64,000 nt of DNA from Hymenobacter baengnokdamensis (GTDB lineage: Bacteria; Bacteroidota; Bacteroidia; Cytophagales; Hymenobacteraceae): positions 3,410,001 through 3,474,000 of the forward strand of contig NZ_CP044285.1 in the NCBI RefSeq assembly GCF_008728635.1, written 5' to 3'. The notes beneath the pieces were generated by a model that did not search any database, had not been told where the DNA came from, and worked only from the letters and a program-made list of their open reading frames with translations. The first letter of the stretch is position 1, and every line of letters starts with the position of its first letter. The translations under genes and the position numbers were made by a program. Positions 1 to 7,890 of the stretch are shown piece by piece.

Positions 1-844
1 GTGGATTACACTCGTACATAAGGCGTAGCTTCCCGTTCTTATCCTTGGCCGTGGCGGGGTAGATGTAGATACCGCCCTTCAGCAGGTTGCGGTGAAAGTC
101 GGCCACGAGCGAGCCGATGTAGCGGGCCGAAAAGCTCGAGTCTTTGCAATGCTTGACAAAAGCCGCCACGCCGGGCGAAAACGACTCCGATGAGCCCTCG
201 TTGATGGAATAGACCTTACCGGTTTTGGGCGTCTGGATATCGGGGTGCGAGAGGAAAAACTCGCCCAGGCTGGGCTCGTAGGTAAAGCCGTTGACGCCAT
301 TGCCGGTGGTGTACACCAACATAGTGCTGGAGCCATATATGACGTAGCCGGCGGCCACCTGGTGGGTACCGGGCTGGAGGCAGTCGGCGCTGTTGCCCTC
401 GCGGCCGGTGGGCGAAATGCGGCGGTAGATGCTGAAAATGGTGCCGATACTGACGTTGACGTCGATGTTGGAAGAGCCGTCGAGCGGGTCGATGGCCACC
501 ACGTATTTGCCCTGGGTGTTGCCGGTCTGGATGATATCCTCATCCTCCTCCGAGATAATGGTGCACACCTCGCCGCCGTTGCGCAGCGCCCGGATGAAGC
601 GAATGTTGGCAATCACGTCGAGCTTCTGCTGGTCTTCGCCCTGCACGTTGCGGTTGCCGTAGGCCCCGGCAATGTCGATGAGGCCCGAGCGGTTGATTTC
701 GCGGTTCACGATTTTGGCCGCCAGCGCAATGTCCCGCAGCAGTTGCGAAAGCTCGCCGGTGGCGTACGGAAAATCTTCCTGCTTGCGCATGATGAAGCGG
801 TCGAGGGTGGTGCCGACGGGCAGGGCGAGTCTGTTGTGGTCCAT
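1..844 (-). CDS. fbp: Class I fructose-1,6-bisphosphatase (C-terminus outside window)
   Basis: Hydrolyses fructose-1,6-bisphosphate to fructose-6-phosphate in gluconeogenesis; cytosolic. The 281 residues visible start at ATG 844 and run off the window edge, so roughly the last 50-60 residues are missing. The class I metal and phosphate signature [13 protein letters not shown] lies near residues 113-125, preceded by the acidic SEEDED stretch. The N-terminal allosteric-type region and the [15 protein letters not shown] segment also fit FBPase I. It is divergent from aspartate kinase across about 90 bp. The long open frame on the opposite strand over this gene is antisense shadow. Confidence 0.95.
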   Translation of the reverse strand, partial: MDHNRLALPVGTTLDRFIMRKQEDFPYATGELSQLLRDIALAAKIVNREINRSGLIDIAGAYGNRNVQGEDQQKLDVIANIRFIRALRNGGEVCTIISEEDEDIIQTGNTQGKYVVAIDPLDGSSNIDVNVSIGTIFSIYRRISPTGREGNSADCLQPGTHQVAAGYVIYGSSTMLVYTTGNGVNGFTYEPSLGEFFLSHPDIQTPKTGKVYSINEGSSESFSPGVAAFVKHCKDSSFSARYIGSLVADFHRNLLKGGIYIYPATAKDKNGKLRLMYECNP

Positions 845-937
845 GAAGGGTGGCTAGGGAATCGGAAAGAGCTAGCACAAAGCTACCATTGCCGGGCCGA
901 GCGCCCAAAAGCGGCGCATGGGCTAGTTTTGGGGCTT

Positions 938-2251
938 ATGGGAAAAGAACTAACGGGCTTGCAGGTCTACAAATTTGGCGGCGCCTCGGTGAAAGACGCG
1001 GCGGCGATTCTCAACCTCTGTCGCATCGTGCGCGACTTTGGGCCTCAGGGTCCGCTGCTGATTGTGGTATCGGCGATGGGCAAGACGACGAATGCGCTGG
1101 AGGAGCTATATGATTTGGGTTATAAAGGACAAGACTACTATCATAAAGAGGTAACTACTCATCGGTACCACGCGCTCATTGGACAAGAGGTTGTCCAAAA
1201 AGTACCAATGGAGCGGATTCGACCATTTGGTCCGGTTGAAGGAATTTTAAAGTATCATTTCAGTGCATTTGCCTCCGCATTCTTTGGCCGCGTAAAAGCT
1301 GACTATGATGAGGGTTACGACCAGATTGTGAGCCTGGGAGAACGTATTTCCGCCGAGTTTGTACGTATAGCTTTGCTAACTGAATTCGAGCCGTCAGAAG
1401 TAACTCACCTGGCAGCCACCACCATGCTCCGCACCAATACAAGCTGGCGCGAAGGCCGCGTAGATTGGCCGGAAACCGAGCGTCTTACACGGCAAGCCGT
1501 AACCAAGGCCGTAAAATCCGGAGCTAGAATCATTGTAACAGAAGGCTTTATTGGTGGCACCGCCGACGGTCGCACCACCACCCTCGGCCGCGAGGGCTCC
1601 GACTACTCGGCCGCCATCTTCGCCTATTGCCTGAATGCCGAAAGCGTCACCATCTGGAAGGACGTGCCGGGCCTGCTCAACGCCGACCCTAAAATATTTC
1701 CTGACACGGTGCTGTACCCCGAAATCAGCTACCAGGAAACCATCGAGATGGCGTTTTACGGGGCCAGTGTCATTCACCCCAAAACCCTGAAACCGCTGGC
1801 CGAGCGTCACATTCCGCTACGCGTAAAGTCGTTTCTGAACCCCGAGGCGCCGGGCACGCTCATCCACGACTGCCAGCACCCGCCGCTGGTGCCCGCGTTT
1901 ATCTGCAAGGCGGGACAGTGTCTGCTGTCGTTCGAGAGCAAGGATTTCGCGTTTATCTCGGAAGAAAACCTGGAAGTGATATTCGGCGCGCTGGCCCAGG
2001 CGCGGCTCAAAATCAACCTCATGCAGAACTCAGCCATCAGCTTTTCGGTGTGCACCGACTACAATGCGCTGCGCGTGCAGCGGCTTTTGGAGCTGTTGCA
2101 CGCGCAGTTTCGGGTGCAGTATAATACTGATTTGACGCTCTTTACAATTAAGCATTACGACCAGGCCAGCATTGAGCAGCTCACGGCCGGGCGCACGCTG
2201 CTGCTGGAGCAGCGCACGCGCAGCACGTTTCAGTTTTTAGTGCACAAATAA
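938..2251 (+). CDS. lysC: Aspartate kinase (monofunctional)
   Basis: Phosphorylates L-aspartate, the first step to Lys, Thr, Met and diaminopimelate. The 437-residue protein has the N-terminal KFGGASV motif (residues 12-18), the TTLGREGSDYSAA nucleotide-binding segment (about 213-226), KDVPGLLNADPK and a HPKTLKPLAE helix near 279. The C-terminal 110 residues form an ACT regulatory region, so Lys or Thr feedback is likely. ATG 938 is chosen because the motif follows directly. The frame stays open upstream to 245, but that part is antisense to fbp. The middle (about 1110-1540) is visibly more AT-rich than either end. Confidence 0.93.
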   Translation: MGKELTGLQVYKFGGASVKDAAAILNLCRIVRDFGPQGPLLIVVSAMGKTTNALEELYDLGYKGQDYYHKEVTTHRYHALIGQEVVQKVPMERIRPFGPVEGILKYHFSAFASAFFGRVKADYDEGYDQIVSLGERISAEFVRIALLTEFEPSEVTHLAATTMLRTNTSWREGRVDWPETERLTRQAVTKAVKSGARIIVTEGFIGGTADGRTTTLGREGSDYSAAIFAYCLNAESVTIWKDVPGLLNADPKIFPDTVLYPEISYQETIEMAFYGASVIHPKTLKPLAERHIPLRVKSFLNPEAPGTLIHDCQHPPLVPAFICKAGQCLLSFESKDFAFISEENLEVIFGALAQARLKINLMQNSAISFSVCTDYNALRVQRLLELLHAQFRVQYNTDLTLFTIKHYDQASIEQLTAGRTLLLEQRTRSTFQFLVHK

Positions 2252-2324
2252 CTATGCCTACCAATTACCGTTTAGAGGTCGTTGGGTAATCCAGGCCGGC
2301 CGCCATAACTACCTAATCCAGCGT

Positions 2325-2362
2325 CATTAACCACTACTCATTAACCATTAACTACTAAGTAA
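2325..2362. repeat. Direct ATTAACCA-type repeats before the peroxiredoxin start
   Basis: Three imperfect copies of CATTAACCAnTA lie directly upstream of ATG 2363. The same word, on both strands, builds the palindrome at 6418-6509, so this looks like a dispersed intergenic repeat family in this genome. No arm of opposite orientation is present here, so a hairpin is not expected. Confidence 0.6.
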
Positions 2363-2953
2363 ATGTCCGTTCTCGTTGGCAAGCGCGCGCCTGCTTTTAA
2401 GGCGTATGCCGTTATCGGCCAGCAGGTAGAAGCTGATTTTTCGCTCGACCGCTACCTCGGCAAGCGCTACGTGCTGCTGTTTTTTTACCCCGCCGACTTT
2501 TCGGGCCTCTGCCCTACCGAGCTGCTGGCTTTTCAGCAGATGCTGCCCGAGTTTGAGCGGCGCGGCGTCGCCGTTATCGGGTGCAGCACCGATTCGCACC
2601 AGGTGCACCAGGCCTGGTTGCGCACGCCGCTCGATGAGGGCGGCATCGTGGGGGTAACGTATCCGCTCGTGGCCGACGCGACCAAGACCATATCGGCAAA
2701 TTACGATGTACTGGCTGGTCACTACGACTACAACGAATCGGGCGAAATGGTCTTCATAGGCACCGCCCAGGCCTACCGGGGCCTGTTTTTGATTGACCGC
2801 GACGGTATTGTGCGCCACCAGCTCGTGAACGACCGCTTTCTGGGCCGCCGTATCTCCGATGCCCTGCGCGTGGTAGATGCCCTGCGTCACTTTGAGGAGC
2901 ACGGCGAAACCTGCCCGGCTAACTGGGAAGCGGAGGAGGGAATTATCGGCTGA
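2363..2953 (+). CDS. 2-Cys peroxiredoxin, AhpC/Prx1 type
   Basis: Reduces hydrogen peroxide and organic hydroperoxides using thiols; cytosolic. The 196-residue length is typical. The peroxidatic Cys is C50 in FSGLCPTE, and the resolving Cys is C184 in GETCPANW near the C-terminus. The FYPADFS and STDSHQVHQAW segments are family-typical. No AhpF or thioredoxin reductase gene is next to it, so its reductant is encoded elsewhere. It stands alone between aspartate kinase and waaA, with short AT-rich repeats in its leader. Confidence 0.92.
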   Translation: MSVLVGKRAPAFKAYAVIGQQVEADFSLDRYLGKRYVLLFFYPADFSGLCPTELLAFQQMLPEFERRGVAVIGCSTDSHQVHQAWLRTPLDEGGIVGVTYPLVADATKTISANYDVLAGHYDYNESGEMVFIGTAQAYRGLFLIDRDGIVRHQLVNDRFLGRRISDALRVVDALRHFEEHGETCPANWEAEEGIIG

Positions 2954-3012
2954 AAGTCAGGAGCTAGCTAGTTGGCCGATGCCAGGCCAGCCCCATAACC
3001 CCTCGAAAGCGT

Positions 3013-3020
3013 TAATTTTG
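3013..3020 (+). promoter_or_regulatory. Candidate -7 element TAATTTTG for waaA
   Basis: Matches the Bacteroidota -7 consensus TAnnTTTG and lies 40 bp before the waaA start. I do not see a clear -33 TTTG at the expected distance, so this is a motif match only. Confidence 0.4.
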
Positions 3021-3060
3021 GGACCGCAGCCGGACTTTTACTTTCCGGGTACGGTCTTTT

Positions 3061-4305
3061 TTGCGCTTTCTCTATTCGTTAGGACTTTCGCTTTATGCGC
3101 TGCTGCTGCGCCTGGTAGCTCCGTTTGTGCCCAAGGCGGCGGCCTGGGTAGCGGGCCGCGCCGGGCTGCTGGCGCGCGTTGAGCAGGCGCTGGCCGGCGA
3201 TGCTGCCCCGCGCCTGTGGGTTCATTGCGCCTCCTTGGGCGAGTTTGAGCAGGGCCGCCCGCTTATTGAGGGCCTACGGCAGCAATACCCCGGCCACAAA
3301 ATCGTGCTCACGTTTTTCTCACCCTCGGGCTACGAGGTGCGCAAAAGCTGGCCGGGAGCCGACTACGTCTTTTACCTGCCGCTCGATACGGCCGGCAATG
3401 CCCGGCGCTTTGTGGCGGCGGTGCAGCCGCGGCTGGCAGTCTTTGTCAAGTACGAATTCTGGTATTTCTTTCTGCGCGAATTGCGCGCGCAGGGTATTCC
3501 GGCAGTAGTTGTGGCGGCTATCTTCCGGCCTCAGCAGCCATTCTTCCGGCCCTGGGGAGGTTTTTTTCGGCAGATTCTCGGCCAGCTGACGCACATTTTC
3601 ACGCAGAATGAGGCCTCCGCCGACTTGCTGCGTGGCATCGGCCTCACGCGGGTAAGCGTAGCCGGCGATACGCGCTTCGATACCGTGGCAGCAACGGCGC
3701 TGGCCCCCGCCCGCCCCCTGCCCCTGGCCGAAGCCTTCGTGGCCGACGGCGCGCCGGTGCTCGTGGCCGGTAGCGTGTGGCCCGAAGACCTGCCCGCGCT
3801 GGCGCCGCTGCTGCGCAAGCACGCCCGCACCATGCGCTTTATTGTGGCCCCGCACGAGGTATCGGAGGCGCATTTGCAGGAGATAGAAGCCGCCATGCCG
3901 GGCCTTACGCTGCGCTACTCGCGGGCCGTGCCCGGCACGGTAGCCGAGGCCCGGCTGCTGCTTATCGACAATGTAGGGATGCTCAGCCAGCTTTACCGGT
4001 TTGGGCAGTTTGCCTACATCGGCGGGGCCTTTGGGGCGGGGCTGCACAACACGCTGGAAGCGGCGGCCTTTGGGCTGCCCGTGTATTTCGGGCCGCGCTA
4101 CGCCCGGTTTCAGGAAGCCGTGGAGCTGGTGCAGCTCGGCTGCGCGTTTCCGGTGCAATCGGCCCGGCAGCTGGAGGCGGCGTTCGACCGGCTCTATTAC
4201 AATGAAGAAGCGCGGCTGAAGGTCCAGGACCTTTGCCTCGACTACGTGCACCAGCACGCGGGGGCCACAAGCCGCATTCTTAGGGAGTTAAAAGTGAAGG
4301 GTTAA
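3061..4305 (+). CDS. waaA: 3-deoxy-D-manno-octulosonic acid (Kdo) transferase
   Basis: Transfers Kdo from CMP-Kdo to lipid IVA in lipid A-core synthesis, at the inner face of the inner membrane. The protein has 414 residues. An N-terminal hydrophobic anchor (about residues 3-25) is followed by the HCASLGEFEQGRP motif (about 55-68), which contains the catalytic-base Glu of WaaA enzymes. The C-terminal CMP-binding half has GGAFGAGLHNTLEAAAFGLPV at about 320-340. The start is TTG at 3061; the ATG at 3094 is out of frame. The stop codon lies inside the short inverted repeat that follows. Confidence 0.93.
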   Translation: MRFLYSLGLSLYALLLRLVAPFVPKAAAWVAGRAGLLARVEQALAGDAAPRLWVHCASLGEFEQGRPLIEGLRQQYPGHKIVLTFFSPSGYEVRKSWPGADYVFYLPLDTAGNARRFVAAVQPRLAVFVKYEFWYFFLRELRAQGIPAVVVAAIFRPQQPFFRPWGGFFRQILGQLTHIFTQNEASADLLRGIGLTRVSVAGDTRFDTVAATALAPARPLPLAEAFVADGAPVLVAGSVWPEDLPALAPLLRKHARTMRFIVAPHEVSEAHLQEIEAAMPGLTLRYSRAVPGTVAEARLLLIDNVGMLSQLYRFGQFAYIGGAFGAGLHNTLEAAAFGLPVYFGPRYARFQEAVELVQLGCAFPVQSARQLEAAFDRLYYNEEARLKVQDLCLDYVHQHAGATSRILRELKVKG

Positions 4306-4401
4306 AAGTTAGAAGTTGTGGGGCGGCCTCTGGCAAGGCAGTCTTTAACTTCTCAGAACAGCCTATTCAACTCCTGACTCTTACCTCCTAACTTTTAACT
4401 C
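4285..4401. repeat. Inverted array of GTTAAAAGTTAG words between waaA and rsgA
   Basis: A 12-bp left arm at 4301-4312 has a perfect inverted copy at 4388-4399, with a second partial left copy at 4285-4294. The left copy overlaps the waaA stop and the right copy ends 6 bp before the rsgA ATG. The spacer is about 75 bp, so it is a weak terminator candidate and is better described as a head-to-head repeat pair. Confidence 0.65.
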
Positions 4402-4405
4402 AAAA

Positions 4406-5332
4406 ATGACTGGCATCGTCGTTAAATCTACCGGCTCGTGGTACGTGGTGCGCGACACTACCAGCGGACAGCTGCACCGCTGCCGGCTCCGGGGCAAGTT
4501 TAAAAACAAGGGGCTGAAAGTGAGTAACCCACTGGCCGTGGGCGACGTGGTGGAGTTTGACCTGCCGGAGCAGTCGGAGGGCGCGGGCGTGATTCATACT
4601 ATCCGGCCGCGCCGCAACTACATCATCCGGCGCTCGGTACATAAGAGTGAGCACGCCCACATTGTAGCCGCTAACCTCGACCAGGCGCTGCTGGTAGTAA
4701 CGCTGGTGTCGCCGGCCACCTCGTTTGGGTTTATCGACCGATTTTTGGTTACGGCCGAGGCGTACCACATTCCGGCGCAGCTTATTTTCAATAAATCTGA
4801 CTTATACGACGACGATACGCTCGACTATCAGCGCCAGATTGCCGGCATGTACGCCAGCCTGGGCTACCCCAGCGTGCTGTGCTCGGCCGAAACCGGGGCC
4901 AACGTAGCGGCCGTGGCCGCGCTGCTGCCGGGCAAGACCTCGCTGCTGTCGGGCCACTCGGGCGTGGGCAAAAGCACGCTGATAAATGTGCTGGTGCCCG
5001 ACCTGGATTTGAAAACGGCCGAAATCAGCGCCTTTTCAGATAAGGGCAAGCACACGACGACCTTCGCCGAGATGCTGGAAGTATCGCCCGAAACCTATAT
5101 TATCGATACGCCCGGCATCAAGGAGTTGGGCCTGGTGGACGTGCCCGCCGCCGAGCTGGCCGGCTACTTCCCCGAGATGCGCGCCCTGCTGGGCCAGTGC
5201 CGCTACCACAACTGCCAGCACGTGCACGAGCCCGGCTGCGCCGTGCGCGAAGCCGTGGATAAGGGCCAGCTGGCCGTGCCGCGCTACGAAAGCTACGTGA
5301 GTATGCTCCACGATGAGGACAACCGGCACTAG
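4406..5332 (+). CDS. rsgA: Ribosome small-subunit-dependent GTPase A
   Basis: Late 30S-subunit maturation GTPase. The 308-residue protein has an N-terminal OB-fold (about residues 1-70). The circularly permuted GTPase order is diagnostic: G4 NKSD near 128 comes before G1 GHSGVGKST (183-191) and G3 DTPG (234). The C-terminal zinc knuckle CRYHNCQHVHEPGC (about 265-278) follows. ATG 4406 gives a full-length product. It is the last clear rightward gene before the 18-bp repeat tract. Confidence 0.95.
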   Translation: MTGIVVKSTGSWYVVRDTTSGQLHRCRLRGKFKNKGLKVSNPLAVGDVVEFDLPEQSEGAGVIHTIRPRRNYIIRRSVHKSEHAHIVAANLDQALLVVTLVSPATSFGFIDRFLVTAEAYHIPAQLIFNKSDLYDDDTLDYQRQIAGMYASLGYPSVLCSAETGANVAAVAALLPGKTSLLSGHSGVGKSTLINVLVPDLDLKTAEISAFSDKGKHTTTFAEMLEVSPETYIIDTPGIKELGLVDVPAAELAGYFPEMRALLGQCRYHNCQHVHEPGCAVREAVDKGQLAVPRYESYVSMLHDEDNRH

Positions 5333-5346
5333 GTTTTTAATGTAGG

Positions 5347-5522
5347 AGAATGTGAGGAATGTGAAAGATGTGAGAATGTGGAAAATGTGAGGAATAGAAA
5401 GAAGCAGCTTCCACATTCTCACATTCTCCACATCTCCCACATTCTACACTTCTCCCACATTCTACACTTCTCCCACATTCTTCACATCTCCCACATTCTG
5501 CACTTCTCCCACATTTTCCACA
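5347..5522. repeat. Head-to-head CACATTCT array with an 18-bp tandem unit
   Basis: The right half (about 5409-5522) holds roughly five imperfect copies of an 18-bp unit, CCCACATTCTACACTTCT. The left half (5347-5391) holds about four short inverted copies (GAATGTG words). A 13-bp perfect arm pair, 5371-5383 with 5409-5421, would close a hairpin. It lies between rsgA and the dehydrogenase and ends about 20 bp before the latter's ATG, so it probably forms part of that gene's 5' untranslated region. Confidence 0.8.
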
Positions 5523-5540
5523 TATCCTCTATTAAAAATA

Positions 5541-6422
5541 ATGAAAATTGCTTTTCTGGGCCTGGGCAGCATGGGTGCCGCCATGGCGGCCAACCTGCTT
5601 AAAGCCGGCTTTCCCCTTACCGTTTATAACCGCAGCGCCGACAAGGCCGAGCCCCTGCGCCGGCAGGGCGCTACCGTGGCGGCCACGCCCGCCGAAGCCG
5701 TGCGCGAGGCCGATATCGTGTTTACGATGGTTACCGACGACCACGCGCTTACGGACCTTACCACCGGCCCCAACGGCATCCTCACCACCCTGCGTAAGGG
5801 CGCCATCCATGCCTCGTGCAGCACCGTAGCGCCCGATACCAACCGCCGCCTGGCCGAGGCGCACGCCGCGCACGGCTCCTTCTTGGTAGCCTCGCCGGTG
5901 TTTGGCAAGCCCGACGTGGCGGCCGCCGGTAAGCTCTGGATTGGCTCTTCGGGGCCGGCCGAAGCCCGCGAGCGGCTCAGACCGGCGCAGGCCGCCATCG
6001 GCCAGGGCACCCACGACTTTGGCGACGACCCCGGCGCGGCCAGCGTGGCCAAGCTCTGCGGCAACTTCCTGCTCGGCACCGTGATTGAAGGGATGGCCGA
6101 AGCCCTGACGCTGGCCGAAAAGTGCGGCCTCGACCGCGTGGGCTTCTACGAGATGCTAACCAGCACCCTCTTCAACAACCCGATTTATAAAAGCTACGGC
6201 AAGCTCATTGCCGAGCAGCACTACCAGCCGGTGGGCGCGCCGCCCGCCATTATCCGCAAAGACATGAACCTGGTGGTGCAGGAGGCTTATAAGAATGAGG
6301 TGCCCATGCCCTTTGCCAACCTCATCCGCGACCGCCTCACCGCCACCGTGGCCCTGGGCGAGCCCGACGTGGACTGGGCCAGCTTCGCCAAAAGAGTATC
6401 GGAAGACGCGGGACTTCATTAA
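5541..6422 (+). CDS. NAD(P)-dependent 3-hydroxyisobutyrate-type dehydrogenase
   Basis: A beta-hydroxyacid dehydrogenase of the 3-HIBADH / tartronate-semialdehyde reductase / GLYR1 family, 293 residues. The Rossmann motif FLGLGSMGAAMAANL is at residues 5-19, followed by VYNRSADKAEPL. The substrate-binding segment is ASCSTVAPDTN, and the catalytic Lys is in SVAKLCGN near residue 170. The all-alpha C-terminal domain is complete. NR in the VYNRS loop is typical of NADP(H)-binding members, but the exact substrate cannot be assigned. Its stop codon is inside the palindrome shared with the convergent fasciclin gene. Confidence 0.88.
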   Translation: MKIAFLGLGSMGAAMAANLLKAGFPLTVYNRSADKAEPLRRQGATVAATPAEAVREADIVFTMVTDDHALTDLTTGPNGILTTLRKGAIHASCSTVAPDTNRRLAEAHAAHGSFLVASPVFGKPDVAAAGKLWIGSSGPAEARERLRPAQAAIGQGTHDFGDDPGAASVAKLCGNFLLGTVIEGMAEALTLAEKCGLDRVGFYEMLTSTLFNNPIYKSYGKLIAEQHYQPVGAPPAIIRKDMNLVVQEAYKNEVPMPFANLIRDRLTATVALGEPDVDWASFAKRVSEDAGLH

Positions 6423-6509
6423 TGGTTAATGCATGAATAGTTAATGGTTAATGATTAATATACTCAACGTATCGGAGCAACATTAACCATTTATGCATTA
6501 ACCATTAAT
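6418..6509. terminator. ATTAATGGTTAATG palindrome between convergent genes
   Basis: A 17-bp perfect arm pair (6418-6434 with 6493-6509) is extended by a second pair (6444-6453 with 6481-6490). The left arm contains the stop codon of the dehydrogenase, and the right arm stops 2 bp before the fasciclin stop codon. It may work as a bidirectional terminator, although the stem is AT-rich and no T-tract follows. The same word occurs before the peroxiredoxin gene. Confidence 0.65.
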
Positions 6510-6511
6510 GT

Positions 6512-7147
6512 CTACTTCGCCAGCGGGAGCACCACGGTATCAATGATGTGCGTCACGCCGTTCTTGGAAATCACGTCGGCAATCTGCACCGTGGCGGGGG
6601 CGTCTTTGCCGTTGCCTACCATCACTTTGCCATCCTTCACCGAGATGTGCAGCTTCTCGCCGTTCACGGTAGTCAACTCCTGGCCGTCTTTGAGGTCGGC
6701 GGCCACGAGGCGGCCGGGGATAACGTGGTAGGTGAGCACGCCCTTAAGCTTAGCCGCGTTGGCGGGGTCTTGCAGGGCCGCCACGGCTGCCTTCGGCAGC
6801 TTGTTAAAAGCCGCGTTGGTAGGCGCAAAAACCGTGAAGGGCCCCGTGCCTTTCAGGGTCTCAACCAGGCCGGCCTGCTTCACCAATGCTACCAGCGTGC
6901 TTACGCTCTTGGCGGCAGCAGCATTGTCAACGATGTCTTTGTCGGCCGTCATGGCTACGCCGTCTACCAGTACGCCCTTGGGCTTGGCCATGCGGGCCGA
7001 GTCGCCGGCCATCGCGGCTACCGAATCGGCGGGGTTAGCGGTGCTTTTTTCAGTAGTCGTGGTGGTTTCGGTGGTTTTGTCGCCGCCGCAGCTTGTGAAA
7101 CCAAGACTGAGGGTAAGGGCGGCCAGCGGGAAGAATAGCTTCTTCAT
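6512..7147 (-). CDS. Fasciclin (FAS1) domain lipoprotein
   Basis: Exported 211-residue lipoprotein. The signal peptide ends in LGFTSC with the lipobox Cys at residue 20. A Thr/Glu-rich linker follows, then one FAS1 domain (about residues 75-211) with TGPFTVFAPTNAAFNKLP and LTYHVIPGRL. FAS1 domains mediate adhesion or carbohydrate contact; the partner is unknown. ATG 7147 is chosen because it begins the signal peptide. The frame remains open upstream to 7774, but that stretch is antisense to the cyclophilin gene. Confidence 0.92.
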   Translation of the reverse strand: MKKLFFPLAALTLSLGFTSCGGDKTTETTTTTEKSTANPADSVAAMAGDSARMAKPKGVLVDGVAMTADKDIVDNAAAAKSVSTLVALVKQAGLVETLKGTGPFTVFAPTNAAFNKLPKAAVAALQDPANAAKLKGVLTYHVIPGRLVAADLKDGQELTTVNGEKLHISVKDGKVMVGNGKDAPATVQIADVISKNGVTHIIDTVVLPLAK

Positions 7148-7312
7148 GAAAAAATAGAAAGGAGGAAAAAAGTGGAACTCTGGCGCAAGATTACGTAATA
7201 GCCAGGGCCTTCGGTTTAGCAAACCCCAACCCGACACGGCCTGTTTTACCTTCGCAGGGCCTACGGCATATGCTGGGCCATTTTCCCACCCTTCACACCG
7301 CTTATTTTTTCG

Positions 7313-7771
7313 ATGAAAACCGCTGAAATCCACACGCCTAAGGGCATCATGAAAGTCGAGTTCTACGAGCAGGACGCGCCCAACACCGTGAAAAACTTCA
7401 CCGACCTGGCCAAGAAAGGCTTCTACGACGGCACCAAGTTTCACCGCGTTATCCCGAATTTTGTGATTCAGGGCGGCGACCCCAACACCAAGCCCGGCGC
7501 CAAAGGCGCGCCCGGCACCGGCGGCCCCGGCTACAAAATCGACTGCGAAACCAGCGGCGGCCACCAGTACCACGAGCGCGGCGCCCTTAGCATGGCCCAC
7601 GCCGGCAAAAACACCGGCGGCTCGCAGTTTTTTATCGCCCACTCGCGCGACAATACCGCCCACCTCGACCGCGTGCATACCGTGTTCGGCAAAGTGGTAG
7701 AGGGCCTGGACGTGATTGACCAGATTCGGGGCAACGACGAGATTACCAGGATTGTAGTAAAAGACGAGTAG
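7313..7771 (+). CDS. Cyclophilin-type peptidyl-prolyl cis-trans isomerase
   Basis: Catalyses proline isomerisation in folding proteins. The 152-residue protein is a minimal cytosolic cyclophilin (no signal peptide) of the PpiB size class. FHRVIPNFVIQGGD (about residues 42-55) supplies the catalytic Arg. GSQFFIA (about 102-109) and the VHTVFGKVVEGLDV strand-helix complete the fold. It is divergent from the fasciclin gene and is followed by a strong terminator. Confidence 0.95.
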   Translation: MKTAEIHTPKGIMKVEFYEQDAPNTVKNFTDLAKKGFYDGTKFHRVIPNFVIQGGDPNTKPGAKGAPGTGGPGYKIDCETSGGHQYHERGALSMAHAGKNTGGSQFFIAHSRDNTAHLDRVHTVFGKVVEGLDVIDQIRGNDEITRIVVKDE

Positions 7772-7812
7772 CACACTGGTGCCCCTTACACCAATTTGGA
7801 AGCTGCTTTAAG

Positions 7813-7851
7813 AAAAAGCCCCGCGTACCAGACTGGTACGCGGGGCTTTTT
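7813..7851. terminator. Strong intrinsic terminator after cyclophilin
   Basis: An 18-bp perfect stem (AAAAAGCCCCGCGTACCA and its complement) with a 3-nt loop, A-tract before and T-tract after. It can serve the cyclophilin gene on one strand and the AAA+ gene on the other. Confidence 0.92.
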
Positions 7852-7890
7852 ACTACTCACGCGCGGACTCGCAGAGTCCACGCTACCTTG

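Noticed and set aside
245..937. In-frame extension upstream of aspartate kinase
   Set aside because: It is antisense to fbp, has no kinase motif, and the ATG at 938 starts the known domain directly.
5378..5602. Short frame made of SHILHF/SHILHI units
   Set aside because: It is the translation of the 18-bp repeat tract and overlaps the real dehydrogenase start.
7148..7774. Upstream extension of the fasciclin frame
   Set aside because: Antisense to cyclophilin; the signal peptide begins at 7147.
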